The notes below the pieces were generated by a model. That model saw only the letters and a program-made list of their open reading frames with translations, was not told the origin of the DNA and searched no databases. Position numbers and translations under genes: made by a program. A stretch of DNA of 64,000 nt from Paraburkholderia megapolitana (GTDB taxonomy: Bacteria > Pseudomonadota > Gammaproteobacteria > Burkholderiales > Burkholderiaceae), in the NCBI RefSeq assembly GCF_007556815.1, contig NZ_CP041743.1, positions 744,001 through 808,000 of the forward strand. Direction: 5' to 3'. This document shows positions 51,559 to 59,478 of this stretch, in pieces (position 1 is the first letter of the stretch; each line of letters opens with the position of its first letter).

Positions 51559-52338
51559 ATGCATGTTCAAAACGCCCGACGCTGGGCACCGCGGGGAACC
51601 CGCCCATGGATCGCCGTGGCGGCCGCGGTCGTCATTGCCGCTGTCGTACGGCTGTTGCTCCACCCGCTGATCGGTCCGGTCATGCCGAGCGCCACGTTCG
51701 GTGTCGCCGCCGCGCTGATCGAATACTACTTTGGGCTCGCGCCCGCGGCGACTGTGATGGTGCTCGGCCTCGGCATCGCCGATTACCTGTTCGTGCCGCC
51801 CTACGCGCAAATCGACGTGTTCGACCGCCGGGACCTGATCCTCGTGATCTCGTACCCGCTCATCACGCTGATCATCATCACGCTGATCGAGCGCCTGCGC
51901 CGGGCGCAGTTCCGCGCGGAGCTGATTGCGTCGGTCGCGCAGTCGCGCTACGAAATGCTGCTGCGGCACGACAACGAGCGCGCCATCGCGCGTCGTGCCG
52001 TCGATGAAACCCATCGCCTGCTCCGTCATCTCGCGCAGCACAACAAGGCGTTCATCCTGATCCAGGCGCTCGAACGCAACGGGGCGGTAGCGATCAACGG
52101 TGCCAGCGCGCCGGGTATTGCGGGCGTGCGGCTCGCACTGCCGAGCGAAATCGCGCCGGGGCCTCGCTATGCCGACGTGCATCCCGAAGACATTCAGCGC
52201 TTCTGGAACGGCCTGTGGCCCGGTAGCCATCGGGTGCGCATCGCCTCGAGCAACGGCCCGTCGAAACTGGTGGATTGCATCTGCGAACGCTTCACGACGC
52301 ACGCGGGGGATTTCCTCGTGCTGCGCATCGGAGACTGA
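51559..52338 (+). CDS. DUF4118 (KdpD-like) membrane protein without kinase domain
   Basis: This is a 259-aa protein. Four transmembrane helices (about residues 20-115: WIAVAAAVVIAAVVRLLLHP to YPLITLIIITLIERL) form the DUF4118 module seen in KdpD-like sensor kinases. A coiled segment and a soluble tail follow, but no histidine-kinase or GAF motif is evident, so signalling is uncertain. The start MHVQNARRW at 51559 lacks a good Shine-Dalgarno. The esterase gene overlaps or abuts its 3' end. Confidence 0.7.
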   Translation: MHVQNARRWAPRGTRPWIAVAAAVVIAAVVRLLLHPLIGPVMPSATFGVAAALIEYYFGLAPAATVMVLGLGIADYLFVPPYAQIDVFDRRDLILVISYPLITLIIITLIERLRRAQFRAELIASVAQSRYEMLLRHDNERAIARRAVDETHRLLRHLAQHNKAFILIQALERNGAVAINGASAPGIAGVRLALPSEIAPGPRYADVHPEDIQRFWNGLWPGSHRVRIASSNGPSKLVDCICERFTTHAGDFLVLRIGD

Positions 52339-53225
52339 TCATCGACAGGGCTTCTACTATTTTCAATGCCGGCGACCAGCACGCCGTGCTTCTGCTGCAC
52401 GGCCTGTCGAGCTCGCCGCTCGAACTACGCTTTCTCGCGCGATTTCTGCATAACGAAGGATTCACGACCTGCGCGCCTGTGCTCGACGGCTATAGCGCAG
52501 GCATGCCGGAGCAGCAGATGGAGCGCTGGCTCGACGCCGCCGTCGCCGAATACGATGCGCTCGCGAGTCGCTATGCGCGCGTCTCGATCTGCGGGCTGTC
52601 GATCGGCTCGACGCTCGCACTGGCGCTTGCACGCCGCCGGCCGACCGCGCAGGCACTCGTGCTGCTGTCAATCACGCTCGCCTACGACGGCTGGTCGATG
52701 CCGTGGTATCGCTTTCTGCTCGACTGGGCCTACTTCACGCCGTTGCGCAAACACTGGCGTTATCGCGAAGCAGCGCCGTTCGGCCTGCGCAATGAAGCGC
52801 TGCGCGCCAAGATCGCGCGGGCGATGCAACGCAGCGACTTCAGCGAAGTAGGGCCGTCTACGATCTCGCTGCCCGCATTGCACGAAGCAAGCCGCCTGGT
52901 GCGTTGGGTGCGCCCGCAACTAGGCGAGATCCGCAACGACTGCCTGATCATTCACGCCATCGACGACGAAACGTCGAGCCCGCGTAACGCGCTTCTCGTG
53001 GCCGACGAAATCGATACGAGCTTTCTGCGCACGATCTGGCTCGACGACTCTTATCACATGATCACCTCCGACAACGAACGCGAAGTCGTTGCGCGCGAAA
53101 CCGCTGCGTTTCTGCGCGAAAGCGAAATGGCGAGCACCGGCGACCATACGAAGACGCCTGTCGTCTCGAAGGCGCTGGCGCGGCGGCTGCGTCAGTTGTC
53201 GGCGCTTAGCAAGGAACGCGCATGA
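52275..53225 (+). CDS. Alpha/beta hydrolase, carboxylesterase Est30-like
   Basis: The product is about 316 aa. The oxyanion segment is VLLLHGLSSSPLELRFLARFL (core LLLHGLSSSPLE). The nucleophile elbow is CGLSIGSTLAL (Ser in GLSIG). The acid lies in IIHAIDDETSSP and the catalytic His in WLDDSYHMITSD. The last is typical of Est30/monoacylglycerol lipase-like carboxylesterases. The start is unclear. A TTG at 52275 overlaps the DUF4118 gene by 64 nt; no ATG exists before the HG motif. A GGAG at 52329 points to a start near 52335 with an unusual codon. The stop overlaps the MipA start (ATGA). Confidence 0.82.
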   Translation: MHLRTLHDARGGFPRAAHRRLIIDRASTIFNAGDQHAVLLLHGLSSSPLELRFLARFLHNEGFTTCAPVLDGYSAGMPEQQMERWLDAAVAEYDALASRYARVSICGLSIGSTLALALARRRPTAQALVLLSITLAYDGWSMPWYRFLLDWAYFTPLRKHWRYREAAPFGLRNEALRAKIARAMQRSDFSEVGPSTISLPALHEASRLVRWVRPQLGEIRNDCLIIHAIDDETSSPRNALLVADEIDTSFLRTIWLDDSYHMITSDNEREVVARETAAFLRESEMASTGDHTKTPVVSKALARRLRQLSALSKERA

Positions 53226-54112
53226 TCGTTGCACGCACTACTTTTTCCGCTTTACTGCTTGTTGCGCTTACGGGGATTGCCTGCGGCGCGTACGCGGACG
53301 AGCCGGCAGCGGCTGCGGCGCCTATGGCCAATGCCATTGGGACAACGTCCACGACAACCGCTGCGACGGCCGATGTTCCCGCAACTGCGGACACAAGTAC
53401 GACCACTGCGAGTACTACCTCGCCCAGTAAATGGAAGATCGCATTCGGCCCCGGCGTGATTGTCTCCCCCGCGTATCCAGGCTCGAGCAAACTGAAGGTC
53501 TATCCGTTCCCCGCACTCGATATTTCATACGACGACCGGTTCTTCTCGCAAGGCCCCGATGTGCTCGGTGTGAACGTGGTGCGCGACCCGAACTACCACC
53601 TGGGCGCCGCGTTGAGCCTCGACTTCCAGTCGCGCAGCGAATCGGACGACCCACGGCTGCGCGGTCTCGGCGACGTGCACTGGACCCCGAAACTGAAACT
53701 GTTCGGCGATTACACGTGGTGGGCGTTTACCGGTTCCGTCGCGATGTATCAGGATATCGGCGGCAACAGGCAGGGCAAGACGATCGTGAGCGATCTGTAC
53801 GCGTCGCTGCCGCTCGACAACTGGCTCTTCTCAGTCGGGCCAGGTTTCACATGGGCCGATGCCGAGTACACGCGCACCTTCTTCGGCGTGTCGCAGCAGC
53901 AAAGCGCTGCATCGAAACTGCCGACCTTCGATACCGGCTCCGGCATCCGCGACATCCATATGAATTTCTACGTGAGCCACGATTTCTCGAAGCACTGGAC
54001 GAGTTCGATCTCGATCGTAGCGGGCCGCCTGCAGCACTACGCCGCCGACAGCCCGATTACTTCGCGTCGCTTCGAGCTTAATTCGCTTGCGTCGGTGAAC
54101 TACCGCTATTGA
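53222..54112 (+). CDS. MipA/OmpV family outer membrane protein
   Basis: This is a 296-aa barrel protein. The signal peptide ends near residue 25 (ACGAYADE). A low-complexity Ala/Thr-rich linker (about 26-68) follows, and the barrel starts with WKIAFGPGVIVSPAYPGSSK, the characteristic MipA/OmpV opening, with the aligned YPFPALDISYDDRFF. It ends in ASVNYRY with a C-terminal aromatic. Family members are outer-membrane scaffold or antigen proteins. It is coupled to the esterase (ATGA overlap), so envelope location is likely for the operon. Confidence 0.9.
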   Translation: MIVARTTFSALLLVALTGIACGAYADEPAAAAAPMANAIGTTSTTTAATADVPATADTSTTTASTTSPSKWKIAFGPGVIVSPAYPGSSKLKVYPFPALDISYDDRFFSQGPDVLGVNVVRDPNYHLGAALSLDFQSRSESDDPRLRGLGDVHWTPKLKLFGDYTWWAFTGSVAMYQDIGGNRQGKTIVSDLYASLPLDNWLFSVGPGFTWADAEYTRTFFGVSQQQSAASKLPTFDTGSGIRDIHMNFYVSHDFSKHWTSSISIVAGRLQHYAADSPITSRRFELNSLASVNYRY

Positions 54113-54202
54113 TGCGAGCAAAAAGTGCATCGCGCAGTCACTGCGTCATGCACGACGGAAAACGGGTGCGCATGAAATCGACACATGCCTGATCGTCGAA
54201 CG

Positions 54203-54236
54203 TGCGGCGCGCCCGGTTGCCGGGCGCCGCGCCGTA
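54203..54236. terminator. GC-rich hairpin between convergent genes
   Basis: A CCCGG/CCGGG stem with TTG loop, extended by further GC pairs, lies between the convergent MipA and ChaC genes. No T-run follows on either strand, so it is at best a weak bidirectional stop. Confidence 0.3.
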
Positions 54237-54254
54237 CAACAGCATCCTGCGGGA

Positions 54255-54965
54255 TCACGCTAACGGAACATCCGATGACGTTTCCCTCGCAGACATGCAG
54301 CGCCTGATGCGCTCCAGCCCGACATCCCGTAGCCCCAGCGCCTCGAGATGTCCGATCGTGTTCATGAAGTACTCCTGGCAGGTACCGAGCGGACCGCGCG
54401 CCGCAGCAATACGTCGCGCAATCTCGTCATCCGAGAGCTGATCGGTGAATCTGTCATGACTTCGATTGGCGACGAAGGTGATGGCCCTCGCCTTTTGCAC
54501 TATCGTTTTCTCGTTCTCGACCTTGATGTCGACCCAGCGCGCTTCATAGACACCGCTCACCATCTCACGTCGCCACAGAATGAAGAGTTCCTCATCGACC
54601 TGCTTCGGGTCGAGCCGGAACGCGATGCCCCTACAGGAACCGCCGCGGTCGAGCGCTAACGTGAGACCGGGGGCGTCAGGCGAGCCTCGACCGCCCTTCG
54701 TCCACACACAGAAGCGTCGATGCCAACCCTGTAGCAACGCGGTGCGTTGCTCGACAAACTCGAACGTAGGGTTCCAGATCAATGAGCCATAGCCGAAGAC
54801 CCAGACGTCGCCTTCGTCGGGCCGCTCCGCCAGCGCCGCTTTCAGCGAAGCTGCGATCTCTTCATCGGAACGCACCGGCGAACCCGCAGGGGCAGTCGCC
54901 CGCCACTCTGCGAGTAGTGAGCCATCTTTTAGCCGCTCGCGGGTAATCACATTGTTCGTCGCCAT
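54255..54965 (-). CDS. Glutathione-specific gamma-glutamylcyclotransferase (ChaC-like)
   Basis: This is a 236-aa enzyme. The substrate-binding VWVFGYGSLIWNPTFEFVE (about residues 54-72) and LQGWHRRFCVWTKGGRGSPDAPGL are ChaC signatures. The later CQEYFMNTIGHLEALGLRD is close to the family consensus. It would cleave glutathione to 5-oxoproline and Cys-Gly. The start MATNNVITRERL at 54965 follows AGGAAG. It lies 25 nt after the flavoprotein stop on the same strand, so the two are probably cotranscribed. The pair links glutathione/cysteine turnover with a cysteine-decarboxylase-like fold. Confidence 0.88.
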   Translation of the reverse strand: MATNNVITRERLKDGSLLAEWRATAPAGSPVRSDEEIAASLKAALAERPDEGDVWVFGYGSLIWNPTFEFVEQRTALLQGWHRRFCVWTKGGRGSPDAPGLTLALDRGGSCRGIAFRLDPKQVDEELFILWRREMVSGVYEARWVDIKVENEKTIVQKARAITFVANRSHDRFTDQLSDDEIARRIAAARGPLGTCQEYFMNTIGHLEALGLRDVGLERIRRCMSARETSSDVPLA

Positions 54966-54990
54966 ACGCTTCCTGTGCGGTTCGATATCA

Positions 54991-55581
54991 CTACGATGCC
55001 GACCGGGTAATGCCCAATTTACGCTTGATGTGTGCGAGCACAACGTCCGGATCAGGTAGCGTGTAGTGACCGTACATACGGCGATAGTGAGGTTCGTACT
55101 GCTCGCGCCACGCGGGCTCGATAACCTCGTGTCCGTCCTCGCGAATTCTCGCGACATTGCGGCGAACCACAGGCTTCTCCCACATCGTCGGGCCCATGAC
55201 GGGGAAGAACATGATGGGGAAAACGCCCACGAGAATCAGCATCGTCAAGCGGTTCTGGGATGTGCCGCTCGCGGCAGCGGCGAGCGTATTGGCCGTCGCC
55301 GGCAGTACGATCATCAGGTCGTGGTCCCCGGCGATGCGACCAGGCCGGTCAGTGGGCCAGTCCTTCGGACTCTCGCCACTGATGACGCGCTCGACGATGA
55401 GTCCAATGCTGTCCGCATTGACGAAGTCGGCGGCGTCCGGCGTCAGGATCACACTCATGGAACAGTCAAGACCCGCCCTGATGGCGCGGATGTACTGCGG
55501 CAGGAGCATGGCATCGACAGAGCCCGTTACTCCAATCAGTATTCTCGGCTTCTGTGTCTCGGTGGTCGTAGTACTAGTCAT
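54991..55581 (-). CDS. LanD/Dfp-like flavoprotein
   Basis: This is a 196-aa PF02441-type flavoprotein. The FMN-binding start is ILIGVTGSVDAMLLPQYIRA. The substrate motif LPATANTLAAAASG corresponds to the PASANT motif, and FPVMGPTMWEKP to PxMNxxMW, of cysteine decarboxylases such as EpiD and PPC decarboxylase. Two changes stand out: Asn of the latter motif is Gly, and the active-site His expected about 19 residues before PATANT seems to be missing. Decarboxylase activity is therefore doubtful. The ATG at 55581 overlaps the stop of a 29-codon frame (55578-55667). A ChaC gene follows. Confidence 0.78.
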   Translation of the reverse strand: MTSTTTTETQKPRILIGVTGSVDAMLLPQYIRAIRAGLDCSMSVILTPDAADFVNADSIGLIVERVISGESPKDWPTDRPGRIAGDHDLMIVLPATANTLAAAASGTSQNRLTMLILVGVFPIMFFPVMGPTMWEKPVVRRNVARIREDGHEVIEPAWREQYEPHYRRMYGHYTLPDPDVVLAHIKRKLGITRSAS

Positions 55582-55667
55582 CGCAAATTGGCCCTCAAGA
55601 GCTCGATCAGGCAGACCATGGGTTTCACCAGCTCGATTCGAGGCTGCTGCGTCGCCCACCGGTCCAT
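55578..55667 (-). CDS. Possible 29-aa coupled small frame upstream of the flavoprotein
   Basis: ATG at 55667 opens MDRWATQQPRIELVKPMVCL and nine more residues, ending in TGA that overlaps the flavoprotein ATG (ATGA). No Shine-Dalgarno is visible and no family is recognised. It may be a small coupled protein, a leader, or chance. It is listed because the neighbour belongs to a family that can modify peptides. Confidence 0.2.
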   Translation of the reverse strand: MDRWATQQPRIELVKPMVCLIELLRANLR

Positions 55668-55788
55668 CACACACGATTCAAATCCGTAAGACCAGCATGT
55701 CGGAACCGCCTCGCGCAATCGCAACGTTCAACTTGCACGCCGACATATCCGGTCTGTACGAAGGAATGGTTTCAGCCGAAGCTACCGC

Positions 55789-56580
55789 TCATTTCGCCGT
55801 CGCATTGTCCGTCGGCGAAGTGGGCCATGTCGTGGCGTTGGCTCTTCGTTCGAGTGCTGCTTCGTAGGAATAGATATAACCGCCGAGCAGCTTCTTCACG
55901 TCCGGCATATTCCCCTTTAGCGTCACGGCAACCCATTTCTGGTTGAACGGGTGCGCCCAGTCGAAATGCTGGCACTCCAGACCTGCGCCTTCCACGAACG
56001 ACGTAATGGTCGATTTGCGGAACCGCACGATATCTGGATACAGCCACTCTTCACCGGTGTAGTCGGTGCCGTCCAGGCTCTCGAAGAAAGTCGCCAGGAA
56101 GATCGTTTCAGGCGCCATCACCTTGGCAGCTTCCGACAGGCAAAGCCTGATCTGCTTTTCCGGCGCGTGGGTAAAGATGGAATGCGCCATCAGGTAGTCG
56201 AACTTACGCTCGAATTTCGTGAACGTGTAGTTGCTGTCGTACACGAACGTCGGCTGCTTGCGCTCCGCGAACTCCTTGCCGAAGTGGCTCTGCAAGCCGT
56301 CCTGCACAGCCCATTCTTCCGGTTCCAGGCCGAAGTACTTGCCGGGACGGAGATACATGATCGAAAACCGCCCGCCGCGCAGAGAGCCGCAGCCGATGTC
56401 GAGCAACGTCGACGTTTCGCGCATGCCGAACAACGTGAGCAGGTTAAATTGGGTGGCGCCGATCAGGTCATAGTAGTTCGGCGGCCCGACCCACGACCGA
56501 TAGTGATTACCGCCAATCTCTTCCTTTTCTCCGAACTGCTCATGCAATCCCTGCTTTTCCGACAAGATGAGTTTGGACAT
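55789..56580 (-). CDS. Class I SAM-dependent methyltransferase
   Basis: This is a 263-aa methyltransferase. The SAM-binding motif I is TLLDIGCGSLRGGRFSIMYL (about residues 58-77), motif II is KYFGLEPEEW with the acidic residue, and FDYLMAHSIFTHAPEKQIR forms motif III/IV. The N-terminal MSKLILSEKQGLHEQFGEKEE is not a signal. The family resembles small-molecule or glycan-related methyltransferases often seen near surface polysaccharide genes, but no partner is near. It is about 210 nt upstream of the flavoprotein on the same strand, so cotranscription is possible but not shown. Confidence 0.83.
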   Translation of the reverse strand: MSKLILSEKQGLHEQFGEKEEIGGNHYRSWVGPPNYYDLIGATQFNLLTLFGMRETSTLLDIGCGSLRGGRFSIMYLRPGKYFGLEPEEWAVQDGLQSHFGKEFAERKQPTFVYDSNYTFTKFERKFDYLMAHSIFTHAPEKQIRLCLSEAAKVMAPETIFLATFFESLDGTDYTGEEWLYPDIVRFRKSTITSFVEGAGLECQHFDWAHPFNQKWVAVTLKGNMPDVKKLLGGYIYSYEAALERRANATTWPTSPTDNATAK

Positions 56581-57224
56581 TCATGTATCTCCTGTTTCTC
56601 GACAGATGGTGCGGTTATAAGGTTGAACTCGCGCCAGAGATGCCTCTCGCAGTTCACGCTATAGAGCCACGAAGGACACACCTCATGAAATTCTGCCTTC
56701 GTGAAGGTCGTGCATTTATTCACATCCGGGGAAGCAAAAAATCTGTGTCCAAGCCACCGATGAAAAATTACCCGACGGAGGCCAGAGCGATGTGCCGATG
56801 AAACGCCTGAAGAACGAATGAGTGTCGCGTCGCGCCGTCGCACATGCCAGGACGCGGTTGCAGAAGGAAGACCGCTTGAAGAAAAAGCCGGGTGGACCGC
56901 AAAAGAACGGCGCGCAGACAGACATAACGCACCAGTTACTTTTATTCATCTATTACCCGCGCCCTCTTTTCCACATTTCGGAATGATCTTATCGTCGATG
57001 GGAATAAGCGGCAAATCACAAATCCTGAATACAGCCCTCAGCATTCGCGATGCAGCACACGGGAATTAGTTGGGCGTGCCCGTCGATATGGATCCGGCAT
57101 CGTACGGTCGGATATGGCGTCAGGCGCACAAAGTAAGTGCAGATGAAGCGTCTTCCGCCGTATCAGGCGCAGCGCTATGCTCCCGGTCAAGGCTCGGCCT
57201 CAGGAACCACTATATGCGGGAGGT
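56581..57224. other. Non-coding, relatively AT-rich intergenic region
   Basis: About 640 nt between the methyltransferase (minus) and DHA2 exporter (plus). No frame has coding character. It must hold both divergent promoters. The interval 56930-57060 is AT-rich for this genome, but no operator-like palindrome or recognised element was found. Confidence 0.5.
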
Positions 57225-58700
57225 ATGTTGAAACCAGTCAATGCAGAAGGAACACAAGCAATCGAGGGTGGCGCCGTCGCGGGAAGTTCGGCAAAAACGC
57301 ATTCGGTTCGATGGGTGCTCGTCGCGCTTGCGCTTTCCATGTTGTTGTCGTCGCTCGGAATCAGTAGTCCAAACGTTGCATTGCCGACAATAGCCCTGGC
57401 ATTCAACGCCTCTTTCCCCGAAGTTCAGTGGATCGTCGTCTCCTACCTGCTCGCGATCACCATCATGATCGTGGGCGTCGGACGACTAGGCGACATCATG
57501 GGTCATCGTCGGGTGCTGCTGGCTGGCATCGCCGTGTTCACTCTGGCTTCGGTCCTGTGCGGTGTGGCACCCACGTTATGGGCATTGATTGCCGCGCGCG
57601 TGGTGCAAGGCATCGGAGCAGCGATCCTGATGGCACTCACCCTCGCCATGGTCCGCGAGACCGTTCCGAAAGAACGGACCGGCAGCGCGATGGGATTGCT
57701 CGGTACGATGTCCGCGATCGGCACCGCGCTCGGCCCGTCGCTCGGCGGCGTGCTGGTTGCCGGGCCCGGCTGGCAATCGATCTTTCTGGCCATGGTGCCA
57801 TTGGGTATCCTCAATTTTGTCTTCGCGCGGCGCTTCCTGCCTGAGGGTAAGCCGAAGGCGGCGACGAACGGAAACCGCTTCGACAAACTGGGCACGCTGC
57901 TGCTCGGCGTGACGCTCGCGGCCTACGCACTCGCCGTAACGATCGGGGGTGGCCATTTTGCGCGGATCAACCAGATACTGCTGATCGCTGCGGTCGTCGG
58001 CGCCGGTCTCTTTCTGTTCGTGCAGGCAAGAGTGGCATCCCCGCTGATCAAGCTGGCGGCGTTCCGCAATGTCGTGCTGAGTTCCAGCCTCGCCATGAAC
58101 GTACTCGTCGCGACCGTGATGATGACGACGCTGGTAGTCGGGCCGTTCTTCCTGTCCCGTGCACTCGGGCTCAGCAATGCGATGGTTGGGGCCGTGATGG
58201 CAGTGGGCCCGATCATCTCCACGCTGACCGGGATTCCAGCCGGCCGCATCGTCGATCGCCTCGGTGCGACGGCGATCATCTTTATTGGACTGCTCGCACT
58301 GGCAATCGGCGCATTCGCAATCGCCCTGCTTCCGTCGATGATCGGCGTAGCAGGCTACATCGTCGGGATCTTCATCCTGACGCCGGGTTACCAGTTGTTT
58401 CAGGCATCTAACAACACGGCTGTCATGATCGACGTCAACCCGGACCAGCGCGGCGTCATTTCCGGCATGCTCAGCCTGTCGCGCAATCTCGGGCTCATCA
58501 CCGGCGCGTCCGTCATGGGCGCGGTGTTCGCGTTCGCGTCGAAGACGACCGACATCACCACTGCGCATCCCGAAGCGATCGCCATCGGCATGCGGACTAC
58601 GTTTAGTGTCTCGGCGGTACTCCTTGTCATCGCGCTCCTGATCGCCCTCGCCAGCCGCGGCGCCCTTGCCGATGCAGAGGCACGCGCAGGCAAAAAATAA
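57225..58700 (+). CDS. DHA2 family (EmrB/QacA) multidrug MFS exporter
   Basis: This is a 491-aa, 14-helix proton-driven drug exporter. Helix 1 carries LGISSPNVALPTIALAF. The helix 2-3 loop has GRLGDIMGHRRVLLAG (A-motif), and GTALGPSLGGVL is the exporter-specific C-motif. The start is ambiguous: ATG 57225 lies only 1 nt after GGGAGG, while an in-frame ATG at 57177 gives 16 more residues. It precedes a methyltransferase and an RND operon on the same strand with short gaps, suggesting a multi-efflux cluster. Confidence 0.87.
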   Translation: MLKPVNAEGTQAIEGGAVAGSSAKTHSVRWVLVALALSMLLSSLGISSPNVALPTIALAFNASFPEVQWIVVSYLLAITIMIVGVGRLGDIMGHRRVLLAGIAVFTLASVLCGVAPTLWALIAARVVQGIGAAILMALTLAMVRETVPKERTGSAMGLLGTMSAIGTALGPSLGGVLVAGPGWQSIFLAMVPLGILNFVFARRFLPEGKPKAATNGNRFDKLGTLLLGVTLAAYALAVTIGGGHFARINQILLIAAVVGAGLFLFVQARVASPLIKLAAFRNVVLSSSLAMNVLVATVMMTTLVVGPFFLSRALGLSNAMVGAVMAVGPIISTLTGIPAGRIVDRLGATAIIFIGLLALAIGAFAIALLPSMIGVAGYIVGIFILTPGYQLFQASNNTAVMIDVNPDQRGVISGMLSLSRNLGLITGASVMGAVFAFASKTTDITTAHPEAIAIGMRTTFSVSAVLLVIALLIALASRGALADAEARAGKK

Positions 58701-58719
58701 GCGCTCTGGAATCCCAACG

Positions 58720-59418
58720 ATGACCTCGACGCCACTACCGGCCGCCGCCGACGCAAGCAACGCAGCGAATGCAGCCAGCGCGACTGCGGGAACCCACGCA
58801 ATGCCGTGGACCATGGGATCCGATGACTGGAACCGACGCTACGCCACGAAGGATTTCATCTGGACGGTCGAGGCAAACGACTGCCTGCTGGCGGAGACCG
58901 CGAACCTGCCGCCCGGCCGCGCGCTCGACCTGGCCGCCGGCGAAGCGCGCAACGCCGTGTGGCTCGCGGGACAAGGCTGGACCGTGCACGCCGTCGATTT
59001 CTCCGACGTGGCAATCGGCAAGGCAAAGGAGCTGGCCGCCGCACGAAAGGTGGACGGCAGGATCAGTTTCGAGGTCGCGGACCTGACGCGCTACGAGCCC
59101 GAGGGCCGCAGCTACGATCTGGTCGTGCTGTTCTACCTGCAACTTCCGTTCGCCGAGCTCGCCCCCATCCTCGCGCGCGCGGCGAAAGCGGTGGCGCCTG
59201 GCGGCACGTTCCTGCTCGTCGCGCACGATTCCTCGAACCTGACACACGGCTATGGCGGCCCGCAACATCCCGAGGTGCTCTACGCCGCGGAACAGGTGGT
59301 CGCAGCGCTCGGTGGCGAGCTGGAGATAGAAAGGGCACTACCTGTCGAGCGGTTGGTCAAGACCCGCGAACGCACCGGGATCGCGATCGATTGCCTCGTG
59401 CGAGGCCGTCGCGCATGA
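58720..59418 (+). CDS. SAM-dependent methyltransferase (TehB/UbiE-like)
   Basis: This is a 232-aa protein. After an Ala-rich leader, WNRRYATKDFIWTVEANDCL opens the domain. Motif I is ALDLAAGEARNAVWLAGQG (about residues 69-87) and the acidic motif II is VHAVDFSDVAIGKAKEL. Motif III/IV is YDLVVLFYLQLPF. It resembles tellurite-resistance TehB-like and other small-molecule methyltransferases. The start at 58720 lies 19 nt after the DHA2 stop, and the RND permease begins 60 nt after its end. It may modify a toxic compound also handled by the efflux pumps. Confidence 0.85.
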   Translation: MTSTPLPAAADASNAANAASATAGTHAMPWTMGSDDWNRRYATKDFIWTVEANDCLLAETANLPPGRALDLAAGEARNAVWLAGQGWTVHAVDFSDVAIGKAKELAAARKVDGRISFEVADLTRYEPEGRSYDLVVLFYLQLPFAELAPILARAAKAVAPGGTFLLVAHDSSNLTHGYGGPQHPEVLYAAEQVVAALGGELEIERALPVERLVKTRERTGIAIDCLVRGRRA

Positions 59419-59478
59419 CGGCTCGATCCGGGCGGTGGGTGAACAGATGCGCAACCGGGTCACATCAGGAAACCTTCG

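Noticed and set aside
55660..55740. tRNA-like T-loop (GGATTTGAATC) on the minus strand
   Set aside because: No acceptor, D or anticodon stem pairs around it; a chance match.
55698..55867. 56-codon plus-strand frame overlapping the methyltransferase 3' end
   Set aside because: Most of it is antisense to the methyltransferase, and it has no convincing ribosome site or homologous motif.
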